DNA of 64,000 nt, from contig NZ_JAMJXC010000005.1 in assembly GCF_023571765.1 (NCBI RefSeq), positions 124,001 through 188,000 of the forward strand, read 5' to 3'. The position numbers were made by a program, and so were the translations under genes. Of this stretch, positions 25,449 to 35,393 are shown piece after piece; position 1 is the stretch's first letter; the number at the start of each line of letters is the position of its first letter. A model generated the notes under the pieces. The model saw nothing but the letters and a program-made list of their open reading frames with translations. It was not told where the DNA came from and did not search any database. This DNA comes from Xanthobacter aminoxidans. Its GTDB lineage: Bacteria > Pseudomonadota > Alphaproteobacteria > Rhizobiales > Xanthobacteraceae.

Positions 25449-26811
25449 TCAGTCGGTGGTGGTGAGGCCCAGCCGCTTCATGCGGTCGTGAAGGGTCTTG
25501 CGGGGAATGTTGAGGGCCAGCGCGGCGGCGGAGACGCGGTTGCCGGAGGCTTTCAGCGCATCTTCGATGACGAGGCGCTCCACCCGGTCCAGCAATTCGT
25601 TGAGGCTCGGCGCGGCGGCCGAGCCGCCGGTGAAGTCGGGGGCGAGGAAGCCCAGCATGTGGCGCTCGGCGGCGTTCTTCAGCTCGCGCACATTGCCCGG
25701 CCAGTCGGCGAGCATCAGGGCGCGTCGCAAGGAAGGCGGAACCTCAACCACCGGCCGCTGGTACTTCACCGCCGCCTGCACCAGGAACAGCTCGAACAAA
25801 AGCGGGATGTCCTCCCGCCGATCGCGCAAAGGCGGCAAGGAGAGCTTCACCACGTCGAGGCGGAAGAACAGGTCTTTCCGGAAGCCGCCGGCATCAGCCA
25901 GCGCCCCGAGGTCTTCCTTGGTGGCGGCGATGACGCGCAGGTCCACCGGCACCGGCGTGTTGGAGCCGAGGCGCTCGATGCGCCGGTCCTGCAGCACCCG
26001 CAGCAGCTTTACCTGCATGGCGAGCGGCATGCTCTCCACCTCGTCGAGGAAGAGCGTGCCACCGGAGGCGTGCTCGATCTTGCCGATGCGCCGCTTGCCT
26101 GCCCCGGTGAAGGCGCCGGCCTCGTGGCCGAACATCTCGCTCTCGAACATGCTTTCGGGAATGGCACCGCAATTGACCGCCACGAACGGCCTGTCGCGCC
26201 GCGCGCCGCCCTCGTGCAGGGCGCGGGCGACCTGCTCCTTGCCGGCGCCGGTCTCGCCCAGCACCAGGACGTCCGCGCTGGTGGAGGCGAGCCGGGCGAT
26301 GTCGTCGCGCAGGCGCCGCATGGCGGCGGACTGGCCGACCAGATGGCGTTCGATGGCATCGCCACGGTCGAGCGCCGTGCGCAGGCGCCGGTTTTCGAGC
26401 ACGAGGGCACGCTTCTCCAGCGCCCGCTTCACCACCTCCACGAAGGCGTCGCTCACGAACGGCTTCTCGATGAAGTCGTAGGCGCCTTCCCGCATGGCGC
26501 TGACCGCCATGGCCACATCCCCATGGCCAGTAATGAGCACCACCGGCAGCTCCGGATCGCGGCGGCGGATATCCGCCAGAAGCTCCAGCCCATCGCGCGC
26601 GGGCAGGCGCACATCTGTGACGACGATGCCGGGATAGTCCCGGCCGATGGCGGGCAAAGCGGCTTCGGCGCTTCCGAAGGCGGTCACGTCGATGCCGGCG
26701 AGATCCAAAGTCTGCTCGATGGAGAGGCGGATCATCTCCTCGTCGTCCACCAGCAGCACCCGGGGGCGGTTGGCGTGGCGGGGCGCTTCGGCCTCGGCGG
26801 AGAAGGCGCGT

Positions 26812-26822
<11 letters not shown>
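25449..26822 (-). CDS. NtrC-family sigma-54 response regulator, DctD-like
   Basis: A 457-residue three-domain activator. The receiver domain (residues 20-135) has phospho-acceptor Asp70 in VVTDVRLPARDG. The AAA+ domain has Walker A GETGAGKE, the sigma-54 contact loop GAFTGA and Walker B GGTLFLDEVESM. The C-terminal Fis-type helix-turn-helix is ASGNRVSAAALALNIPRKTLHDRMKRLGL. The overall match is to DctD. It overlaps the kinase gene by 11 bp and lies 16 bp before the BKACE gene. Because GAFTGA is intact it should activate a sigma-54 promoter; a fitting one lies at 31494-31508 at the head of its own operon, pointing to positive autoregulation. Confidence 0.93.
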
Positions 26823-28689
<1,867 letters not shown>

Positions 28690-28766
28690 GGAAAATTCCG
28701 CGTCCTCAAGGTGGTGCGGCCGGGCCTCGCGTGGCCCGGCCATGTCGCGGGGATGCTGGTCCGCCC

Positions 28767-29624
28767 TCAGTCGGTGGTCAAGCCTTTGACCTCCACCTCC
28801 TCGAAGCGGTGCTGCTCGGCGGTGACGAGGGCGGACAATTCCCGCTTCAGCTCGTTGAAGGCGGTTGAAGCCGAATCCCGCGGGCGCGGCAGTTCCACCT
28901 TGATGTCCCGCTTGATGGTGCCTGGCCGGTAGGTGAGCACGACGATGCGGTCCGCCAGATAGATGGACTCCTCGATGGAGTGGGTGACGAAGACGATGGT
29001 CTTGCCCGTCGCCGACCAGATGCGGATGAGCTCGTCCTGCAGCGAGCGGCGGGTGAGGGCGTCGAGCGCCCCGAATGGCTCGTCCATCAGCATCACCGGG
29101 CTGTCGAGGGCCAGCACGCGGGCGATGGCCACGCGCTGGCGCATGCCGCCGGAGAGGTCTTTCGGGAAGCGGTCGCGGAATTCCGCGAGCTTCAGCATGG
29201 CGAGCAGTTCGTTCACCTTGGGCTCGATCTGGGCGCGACTCATGCCCTTGATCTCGAGGCCGAAGGCGATGTTCTGCGCCACCGTCATCCACGGGAACAG
29301 GGCGTATTCCTGAAACACCATGCCCCGATCCGGCCCGGGATCCTTCACCGCGCGGCCGTCCACCGTAATGGTGCCGGTGGTGGGGGCGGAAAAGCCGGCG
29401 ATGGCGTTGAGCAGGGTGGACTTGCCGCAGCCCGAGGGGCCGAGCAGGCACACGAACTCGCCCTCATTGATGGTGAGGTCGATGTCCTTCAGGGCGACGA
29501 TCTCGCCGCCCGGAATGACGAAGCGCTTGTCGACACCCGAGACCACGATGTGCGGCCGGGCGGCGTCCGCGAGCGCGGCGGCGGAGGGGGCGGGGCTGGC
29601 CGCGAGGGGAGCTGCGATGGGCAT
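28767..29624 (-). CDS. ABC transporter ATP-binding protein, nitrate/sulfonate/taurine type
   Basis: A 285-residue ABC ATPase of the SsuB/TauB group. Walker A GPSGCGKST, Q-loop VFQEYALFPWMTV, signature LSGGMRQRVAIARVLA, Walker B VMLMDEPFGALDA, H-loop FVTHSIEES. The Pro/Ala-rich first 25 residues and the C-terminal tail after LTYRPGTIK are family-like. ATG 29624 has GAGG upstream; GTG 29636, which overlaps the permease stop as GTGA, is the alternative start. It energises the permease at 29633-30454. The gap to the downstream kinase gene is 77 bp. Confidence 0.92.
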   Translation of the reverse strand: MPIAAPLAASPAPSAAALADAARPHIVVSGVDKRFVIPGGEIVALKDIDLTINEGEFVCLLGPSGCGKSTLLNAIAGFSAPTTGTITVDGRAVKDPGPDRGMVFQEYALFPWMTVAQNIAFGLEIKGMSRAQIEPKVNELLAMLKLAEFRDRFPKDLSGGMRQRVAIARVLALDSPVMLMDEPFGALDALTRRSLQDELIRIWSATGKTIVFVTHSIEESIYLADRIVVLTYRPGTIKRDIKVELPRPRDSASTAFNELKRELSALVTAEQHRFEEVEVKGLTTD

Positions 29625-29632
29625 GTCGGTCC

Positions 29633-30454
29633 TCACGATTCCAGGCCGCGATGCCAGCGCAGCAGATGATTGTTGAGGCGGCTGACGGCGAGATCGATGG
29701 CAAGGCCGATCAGGCCGATGGTCAGCATTCCCGCGATGATCTTGTCCGACCAGAAGTATTCGCGCGCCTCAAGAATGCGGAAGCCGAGGCCGTTGTTGAC
29801 GGCGATCATCTCGGCCACGATCACCACGATGAAGGCGGTGCCGATGCCGATGCGCGCACCCGACAGGATGTAGGGCGTGGCCGCCGGCAGGATCACCCGC
29901 CGGAAGATGGTGAGGCGGCTCGCCCCGAGGCTGCGGGCGGCGCGGATGTAGATGCTGTCCACATGCCGCACGCCGGCGATGGTGTTCATCAGCACCGGGA
30001 AGAAGGCGCCGATGGCGATGAGGAACACCGCCGGCGCGTTGCCGAGGCCGAACCACAGGATCGACAGCGGGATGTAGGCGATGGGCGGGATGGGACGCAG
30101 CAGCTGCATCAGCGGATTGACATAGCGATAGATGGAATCGCTCGTGCCCATGAACAGGCCCAGCGGCAGCGCGAGGCCAGCGCCCACGGCAAATCCCATC
30201 ACCACGCGCGAGAGGCTGGCGAGGGAATCGTGGATCAATTCGCCTGAGAAGATCCACGCGATCCAGCTTTCCGTTGCCGGATCATAGGCTTCCAGTGGAG
30301 CAAGATAGCTCCACCAGCGCGCCGCGACGGCGGCGGGGGAGGGCAGGACCATGGGGTTCACCCAGCCTGCGGAGCAGGCCACCTGCCAGAGGAGCAACAC
30401 GGCGACGGGTACGAGCAGCCCCTCGCCGAGCGCCTTGAAGCGCGAGATGTTCAT
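29633..30454 (-). CDS. ABC transporter permease, nitrate/sulfonate/taurine type
   Basis: A 273-residue inner-membrane permease with about six membrane segments and the BPD_transp_1 coupling-loop signature: AARSLGASRLTIFRRVILPA around residues 175-195. Preceding stretch LQLLRPIPPIAYIPLSILWFGLGN is the hallmark of the SsuC/TauC/NrtB group. It lies between the binding protein (10-bp gap) and the ATPase (overlap). Confidence 0.92.
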   Translation of the reverse strand: MNISRFKALGEGLLVPVAVLLLWQVACSAGWVNPMVLPSPAAVAARWWSYLAPLEAYDPATESWIAWIFSGELIHDSLASLSRVVMGFAVGAGLALPLGLFMGTSDSIYRYVNPLMQLLRPIPPIAYIPLSILWFGLGNAPAVFLIAIGAFFPVLMNTIAGVRHVDSIYIRAARSLGASRLTIFRRVILPAATPYILSGARIGIGTAFIVVIVAEMIAVNNGLGFRILEAREYFWSDKIIAGMLTIGLIGLAIDLAVSRLNNHLLRWHRGLES

Positions 30455-30464
30455 GGGGCCGTCC

Positions 30465-31436
30465 TCACTTCACGCCGTTGGACGCCTTGGCGGCATTGAG
30501 CAGGTCGAGCTTCACCCAGTCCTCGGCCTTGGCGGGGGCGGACATCTTGCCGACGCCGTACTTGGCCATCACGTCCGTGGTCTTCTGGATGTGGTCGGCG
30601 CTCATGTCGAGGGAGTAGGGCGAATTGGCGAGGGCTTCCTGGAATTCCTCGCCCGTCAGCTGGCCCTTGAACACGTCCTGCGTCACGAACTTCTCGGCGG
30701 CCTTGGGGTCGTTCATGAAGGTCTTCTGCGCCTTCACGAAGCAGTCCATCAGCTTCTTCGCCGTCTCGGGATGTTCCTTGTAGAACTTCTCGCTCATCAC
30801 CAGCGTGCGGATGGGCGAGCCGATGGGCGTGTCGTAGGGCTTCAGCACCTCCACGCCGAAGCCACGGGCGATGGCCTGCGCCGACTGCGGCTCGGTCTGC
30901 ATGATGGCGTCCACCTGCTTCTGCAGCAGCGCCTGGTTGAGGTCGGGATAGCCGAGATAGACGATGGTGATGTCCTTGGCGGACATGCCGTTCTTGCCCA
31001 ATTCAGCGGCCAGCAGCACTTCCTGGATGGAGCCGCGGGTGACGCCCACGCGCTTGCCCTTCATGTCCGGAACCGACTTGATGCCGCTGTCGGGGGTCGC
31101 CAGAAGGCGCGCGCCGCCGCTGGCGAAGCCGCCGACGATATAGATGGGCGCGCCGTTGCCACGGCCGGAGATGGCGGCCTCGGAGGCGGTGGCGCCCACG
31201 TCCAGCTCGCCGGCGAGGATCGCCTGCATCACGTCCGGACCCTTGGGGAAGAGCTTGAGGTCGATGTTGATCCCGCAGCTCGGCGCGATCTCCTTCATGT
31301 AGGAGACACCGGCGAAATGGGCGAGCTTGAGGTTGCCCACCCGCACCGTCTCCTGCGCCGAGACCGCACCCGCCGCGACAGCGGACATCAGGACGGCGGA
31401 CACAAGGGTGGCGGTGATGCGAAGTCGTTTCAGCAC
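30465..31436 (-). CDS. ABC transporter substrate-binding protein, NMT1/SsuA-like
   Basis: A 323-residue exported binding protein. The GTG start at 31436 (GGGAGAAAC upstream) gives a normal signal peptide (LKRLRITATLVSAVLMSAVA, cleavage near VSAQ). The mature part is of the NMT1/THI5/SsuA type II binding fold: PKGPDVMQAILAGELDVGA, APIYIVGGFASGG, MKGKRVGVTRGSIQEVLLA and LNQALLQKQVDAIMQTEP. Such proteins bind sulfonates, nitrate, pyrimidine precursors or aromatic acids; the ligand is not predictable. It heads the operon preceded by the sigma-54 promoter at 31494. Confidence 0.9.
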   Translation of the reverse strand: MLKRLRITATLVSAVLMSAVAAGAVSAQETVRVGNLKLAHFAGVSYMKEIAPSCGINIDLKLFPKGPDVMQAILAGELDVGATASEAAISGRGNGAPIYIVGGFASGGARLLATPDSGIKSVPDMKGKRVGVTRGSIQEVLLAAELGKNGMSAKDITIVYLGYPDLNQALLQKQVDAIMQTEPQSAQAIARGFGVEVLKPYDTPIGSPIRTLVMSEKFYKEHPETAKKLMDCFVKAQKTFMNDPKAAEKFVTQDVFKGQLTGEEFQEALANSPYSLDMSADHIQKTTDVMAKYGVGKMSAPAKAEDWVKLDLLNAAKASNGVK

Positions 31437-31493
31437 GGCGTTTCTCCCAGGGAGCCCGGCATTGGTGCCGGTTCGGATGATGCCCCTGCCTTT

Positions 31494-31508
31494 GCACCGC
31501 GCATGCCA
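31494..31508 (-). promoter_or_regulatory. Sigma-54 (-24/-12) promoter candidate
   Basis: Read on the minus strand the sequence is TGGCATGCGCGGTGC, followed by AAAGG. It keeps the invariant GG and GC with exactly 10 bases between them and matches the TGGCAC-N5-TTGC consensus at all but two positions. It lies 58 bp upstream of the GTG of the binding-protein gene, leaving a leader of about 45 nt. An NtrC-family activator is encoded in the same operon. Confidence 0.65.
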
Positions 31509-31580
31509 CCCCTGCGGAATGCGCGGGTCTGGCATTACTCATTGAAATAAAACAAGGTTTTCCAAGCTCGCCCGCATGAG

Positions 31581-31628
31581 GGTGGCGGAAATCCGCCACC
31601 TGGGGTGCGAGCACGGCGGAAGTTCGCC
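31581..31628. promoter_or_regulatory. Two related inverted repeats: candidate upstream activator sites
   Basis: Site 1 (31581-31600) is a perfect palindrome GGTGGCGGA-AA-TCCGCCACC. Site 2 (31615-31628) is GGCGGA-AG-TTCGCC. They share GGCGGAA-(A/G)-T-N-CGCC and their centres are 31 bp apart, about three helical turns. They lie about 75-120 bp upstream of the -24 element at 31508, the usual place for tandem NtrC/DctD-type enhancer sites. Confidence 0.6.
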
Positions 31629-31713
31629 GCGGGGCGCAGGCCTCCTCTCGTGGTGCGAGGGCCTTCCGGTGCCCCGAAACCGCCTCAAATTCTCCCCGCC
31701 CTGACCGCTCGCC

Positions 31714-31730
31714 TGTAAGCGAGGCGTAAG
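31714..31730 (+). promoter_or_regulatory. Direct-repeat site resembling a QseB/PmrA-type box
   Basis: TGTAAG-CGAGG-CGTAAG is a hexamer direct repeat with a 5-bp spacer (11-bp period), 60 bp upstream of the ATG at 31790. OmpR-family regulators of the PmrA/QseB branch bind YTTAAK-N5-YTTAAK (established). A regulator of this branch is encoded at the other end of the cluster (38095-38772). Binding is inferred. Confidence 0.4.
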
Positions 31731-31789
31731 CTCAGCCTTGCAACGTCCGTGACAGAGCAATCAACGCACAAGCGGACGGACGAGCGGAC

Positions 31790-32407
31790 ATGGGATCTGC
31801 ACATATTGTTGAACCCGGCGACGCCGAGCGCGCCGAGGTCGAAGCTTTCATCCGATCGGTCTATGCACGCGAATACGGCGCTCACGTCGGCACGTTTGCC
31901 GAGCGCCTCCTGTGCCGGCGGAACGCAGCGGGCGACATCCTGTGTGCCGCCGGCCTGCGCCTCGCCGAAGACGGCTTCTTCTCCGAGCTTTATCTGGACG
32001 GGCCGGTGGAAGCCGCGCTCTCCCGCGCCACCGGCCGCAGGCTGCGGCGCGCCGATGTTTATGAGGTGACGACGCTGGCCAGCGGCGCACCGCATGACCT
32101 CGTGCCGTTCATCGCCGATATCGTGGCCTTCGGTGGCGCCAACGGCCTGTCCTGGTGCTTCTTCACCCTCACCCGCCGCCTGAGCCTGCTGGTACGGCGG
32201 CGCGGCCTGTCGCCGATCTATCTCGGCGATGCCGATCCCGCCCGCGTCGCCCATCCCGAGGTCTGGGGGCGCTATTACGAGACCGAGCCGAAGGTCTTCG
32301 GCGTGTGCGGCGTGGACATGCTCGCCGCCTATCGCCGGGCGCAGACGGCTTCCGTCTGCATTCCGTCTGCCGCCAGCCGGGTGCTGCATCATGCAGACAT
32401 TCTTTGA
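31790..32407 (+). CDS. Thermostable hemolysin family (T_hemolysin) GNAT-like protein
   Basis: A 205-residue cytoplasmic protein of the T_hemolysin family, named after Vibrio delta-VPH. Recognisable parts: VEAFIRSVYAREYGAHV near the start, ADVYEVTTLASGAPHDLVPF near 97-116, FFTLTRRLSLLVRRRGLSP and HPEVWGRYYETEPKVFGV. There is no signal peptide and no pore-like segment. The family has a fold related to GNAT acyltransferases and acyl-homoserine-lactone synthases, so an acyl-transfer role is more likely than haemolysis (inference). It opens a six-gene cluster; its end overlaps the ligase gene by 17 bp. Unlike the neighbours to the left, this cluster is on the plus strand, with its own promoter region at 31640-31789. 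Confidence 0.82.
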   Translation: MGSAHIVEPGDAERAEVEAFIRSVYAREYGAHVGTFAERLLCRRNAAGDILCAAGLRLAEDGFFSELYLDGPVEAALSRATGRRLRRADVYEVTTLASGAPHDLVPFIADIVAFGGANGLSWCFFTLTRRLSLLVRRRGLSPIYLGDADPARVAHPEVWGRYYETEPKVFGVCGVDMLAAYRRAQTASVCIPSAASRVLHHADIL

Positions 32408-33842
32408 GGCGGTGGCGGGCCATGCCCGCCGGGCACCGGATCGCGTCGCCTTCACCGATCCGGATGGCGCCATCACCCGCGCCGGGCTGCTGGCCGATGC
32501 GGCGCGCCTCGTCGCCGCCCTTCCTCCGGCCGCGCGGGTGGTCGGGCTGCTCCTGCCGAACGGGCGGGCCTACGCCGTGGCTCAGCTCGCATTGGTGGCT
32601 TCGGGGCGCATCGCCGTGCCGCTGCCCGGCTTCTTCAGCCCGGCCCAGATCGCCCATATGGTGCGCGATGCGGGCATCGAGCTGATCCTCGTCGCGCCGG
32701 GCGGGGAGGGGGCCGCGCCTGAAGGCGTCGCCCGCCAGGCGGTCACCGTGACCGGCGCGCCGGGCGCCGCGCCGGCCTTCCGCGCGGGCTATGGCACGCT
32801 CATCTACACCTCCGGCAGCACCGGCCAGCCCAAGGGCGTGCGGCACGAGAGCGGGCAGGTGGGGTGGTCCGCCGCCGCGCTGGCGGAAGCCATCGGCGCG
32901 CGGGAGGACGACACCTATCTCTCTGTTCTTCCGCTCTCTTTGCTGCTGGAGAGCATCTGCGCGCTGTTCATCCCGGCCCTCGTGGGTGGCAGCGTGCATT
33001 TCGACACCGCCGTCTCGGAGCAGATCGGCCGCGGCGTGGTCACCGGCATCGCCGAGGCCTTCGCCCGCCATCGGCCGACCACCGGCGTGCTGGTGCCCGA
33101 GCTGCTCCGGCTCTGTGTGGTGGAGCTTGCCGCCGCGCGGGCCTGCGCCCCCGATAGTCTGCGCTTCGTCGCCGTCGGCGGCGCCGCCGTTCCGCCTCAG
33201 GTGGCGGAGGCGGCATGGAACCTCGGCATTCCCGTGCACGAAGGCTACGGCCTGTCCGAATGCTGCTCGGTGGTGGCGGTGAACCGGCCGGGCCGGCGCG
33301 TGGCCGGCACCGTGGGCGAGCCGCTGCCGGGCCTGACCCTCACCGTCGTCGACGGGGAGCTGCACGTGGACGGGCCGTGCGTCACCGACGGCTATCTGCG
33401 CGGCGCGCCCGCCCTCCGGCCATGGCCGACGGGCGATCTGGTGGCGCTGGACGCGGACGGCCGGCTCACGGTCTCCGGCCGCAAGGACAATCTCATCGTC
33501 ACGCCGCTGGGGCGCAACGTCAGTCCCGAATGGGTGGAGACGGCGCTCCTGTCCGATCCCTACATCGCCGCCTGCGCCGTCGCGGCGGACCCGGACGGCC
33601 TCGCAGCCCTCGTGGTGCCGGTTCCTCCCGCTGCCGAATGGTTCGCCCATGCGGGCCGCGCGGCGGTGGAGGCGCGCATCTCCGTCGCCTGCGCCGGGCT
33701 GCCACCCTATGCGCGGCCGGCCCGTGTGCGCGTCATCGAGATGGTCCCCGCCAAGGCCGCCGGCCTGTTCACCGACAACGGCCGCATCCGCCGGCGCGTG
33801 GCGCGCGATCTGCTCGCCGCCGACGTGGCCTCGGCCGTCTGA
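32391..33842 (+). CDS. AMP-forming acyl ligase (ANL superfamily)
   Basis: A 483-residue adenylate-forming enzyme, shorter than typical acyl-CoA synthetases (about 540). The P-loop is IYTSGSTGQPKG near residue 140; FVAVGGAAVP, EGYGLSECCSVVAVN (A5), PTGDLVALDADGRLTVSGRKDNLIV (A7-A8) follow. At the C-terminus the A10 motif, usually NGKxxR with the catalytic Lys, reads FTDNGRIRRRVAR, so the Lys is Arg. The start overlaps the T_hemolysin-like gene. It probably activates a fatty or other carboxylic acid as an adenylate for the next enzymes of the cluster; the Lys-to-Arg change leaves its full reaction open. Confidence 0.85.
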   Translation: MQTFFEAVAGHARRAPDRVAFTDPDGAITRAGLLADAARLVAALPPAARVVGLLLPNGRAYAVAQLALVASGRIAVPLPGFFSPAQIAHMVRDAGIELILVAPGGEGAAPEGVARQAVTVTGAPGAAPAFRAGYGTLIYTSGSTGQPKGVRHESGQVGWSAAALAEAIGAREDDTYLSVLPLSLLLESICALFIPALVGGSVHFDTAVSEQIGRGVVTGIAEAFARHRPTTGVLVPELLRLCVVELAAARACAPDSLRFVAVGGAAVPPQVAEAAWNLGIPVHEGYGLSECCSVVAVNRPGRRVAGTVGEPLPGLTLTVVDGELHVDGPCVTDGYLRGAPALRPWPTGDLVALDADGRLTVSGRKDNLIVTPLGRNVSPEWVETALLSDPYIAACAVAADPDGLAALVVPVPPAAEWFAHAGRAAVEARISVACAGLPPYARPARVRVIEMVPAKAAGLFTDNGRIRRRVARDLLAADVASAV

Positions 33843-33879
33843 CACTCCCTTCCCGGCCATCATCAGAAAGGCAACGGCC

Positions 33880-34548
33880 ATGAGCTTCCACGAACGCCTG
33901 ACCCGCGAGACCGCCGCCGCGCGCGAGAGCTTCCTCGCCATTCCCCTGGTCGCCAACGCGCCCCGCACGGGGGGCACCCGCGCGCTCTATCTCGCCTTCC
34001 TCGGCGAGGCGTACCACCACGTGAAGCATACCTTCCCGCTGCTGGCGCTGGCGGCCTCCCGCACCACGGACGAGCGCTATCAGGCAGCCCTCCTCGAATA
34101 CATGGAGGAGGAGCGCGGGCACGAGAAATGGATCCTCGATGACATCCGCGCCATGGGCGGCGATGCCGAGGCGGTCCGCACCGGCCAGCCGGGGCAGGCC
34201 TGCCGCGTGATGGTGGGCTTCACCTATTACGCCATCGAGCATGTGAGCCCCTATGCCATGCTCGGCAGTGTGCATGTGCTGGAGGGCATGTCGGTGCTGC
34301 TCGCCGACCAGCTCGCGGCGACGCTGGCCAAGACGTTCGGGAGCGCGGGCGGCGCCGGCTTCTCCTACCTCACCTCCCACGGCAGCCTCGATCAGGAACA
34401 CGTGGCCTTCTTCCGCGCGCTGGTGGACGGCATCGAGGATACGGCCGTTCAGGACATCATCATCGACCATTCGAGGATGTTCTATCGCCTCTACGGCGAC
34501 ATCTTCCGCGAGCTTGGCGCCCGCGCGGAGCTGAGCTATGCGGCGTGA
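33880..34548 (+). CDS. Haem-oxygenase-like diiron protein (HDO/TenA-type fold)
   Basis: A 222-residue all-helical protein of the iron-containing redox/TenA-PqqC-like superfamily. The candidate diiron ligands appear in order: FLGEAYHHVKHT (Glu, His), YMEEERGHEKWILDD (Glu, His) and GSLDQEHVAFF (Asp/Glu, His), which is the HDO pattern ExxH...ExxH...DxxxH seen in fatty-acid decarboxylases and N-oxygenases such as UndA and SznF. It has no TenA active-site Cys pair. It lies 37 bp after the ligase and overlaps the SDR by 11 bp. A role in oxidising or decarboxylating an acyl product of the ligase is plausible (inference). Confidence 0.8.
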   Translation: MSFHERLTRETAAARESFLAIPLVANAPRTGGTRALYLAFLGEAYHHVKHTFPLLALAASRTTDERYQAALLEYMEEERGHEKWILDDIRAMGGDAEAVRTGQPGQACRVMVGFTYYAIEHVSPYAMLGSVHVLEGMSVLLADQLAATLAKTFGSAGGAGFSYLTSHGSLDQEHVAFFRALVDGIEDTAVQDIIIDHSRMFYRLYGDIFRELGARAELSYAA

Positions 34549-35350
34549 GGACATATCGGGCCAGGGCGCGCCGCGCACGGGATTGCCGCGCGAGGTGAAG
34601 TGCGTGCTCGTCACCGGCGGCGGCTCCGGCATCGGCCGGGCGCTGGCGCTGGAGGCCGGCCGGCGCGGCATGTTCGTGGCGGTGTGCGGCCGCCGCGCGG
34701 CGGCGCTGGAGGAGACGGCGGCGGCGCTGCCGCCCTCCGCCCGCCCCATCGTCATCCCGGCCGATCTCACCCGCGCGGAGGATCGTGCGCGCATCGCCGC
34801 CGGGCTGAAGCAGGCCTGGGGCCGGCTCGACCTCCTGTTCAACAATGCCGGCCGCGTGGATGGGGGCGATGTGGAGGAGATGGCCGACGCGGTGCTGGAA
34901 AATCTGTTCCGCACCAACGTCATCGCCCCCATGGCGCTGACGCGGGATCTCGCCCCGCTGCTGGCCGCCGCCCGGCCGTCGCGGGTGGTGAACGTGGGCT
35001 CGGTGTTCGGCGACATCGCCTATCCCGGCTTTGCCGCCTATTCCGCCTCCAAGTTCGCCCTGCGCGGCTATTCCAGCGCGCTGCGGCGGGAATGGAAGGG
35101 GCGCGGCATTGCCGTCACCTATGCGGCGCCGCGGGCGACGCAGACCGATGCGGCGGCGGCCTTCAGTGACCTCATCGCCAGAACCGGCATGCGCCTCGAT
35201 ACGCCGGAGAAGGTCGCCGCCCACATCTGGCGGGCGGTGGATGCGGGCCGCGATGCCGTCTATCCCGCCGGACCCGAGCGCCTGTTCGTGCTGCTCCAGC
35301 GCCTGTTCCCGAAGGCGATCGACCGGTCCCTCGCGCGCTCCGGTGCCTGA
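34538..35350 (+). CDS. Short-chain dehydrogenase/reductase
   Basis: A 270-residue classical SDR. Cofactor motif VTGGGSGIGRA (about residues 25-35), NNAG (NNAGRVDGG near 107), and the catalytic Ser-Tyr-Lys in NVGSVFG and YSASKFALRG are complete. The Arg residues after the Gly-rich loop (CGRRAAAL) suggest NADPH use. The C-terminus (RLFVLLQRLFPKAID) is amphipathic and may contact the membrane, as in SDRs acting on lipid-like substrates. Fourth gene of the cluster, overlapping the diiron-protein gene by 11 bp. Confidence 0.9.
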   Translation: MRREDISGQGAPRTGLPREVKCVLVTGGGSGIGRALALEAGRRGMFVAVCGRRAAALEETAAALPPSARPIVIPADLTRAEDRARIAAGLKQAWGRLDLLFNNAGRVDGGDVEEMADAVLENLFRTNVIAPMALTRDLAPLLAAARPSRVVNVGSVFGDIAYPGFAAYSASKFALRGYSSALRREWKGRGIAVTYAAPRATQTDAAAAFSDLIARTGMRLDTPEKVAAHIWRAVDAGRDAVYPAGPERLFVLLQRLFPKAIDRSLARSGA

Positions 35351-35393
35351 GCCGACGGATCACATCCACGCATTGCACACCAAGGACATCACC

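Noticed and set aside
31790-32407. A secreted haemolytic toxin
   Set aside because: No signal peptide or membrane-inserting segment, GNAT-like fold relation and a metabolic neighbourhood make a toxin role unlikely despite the family name.
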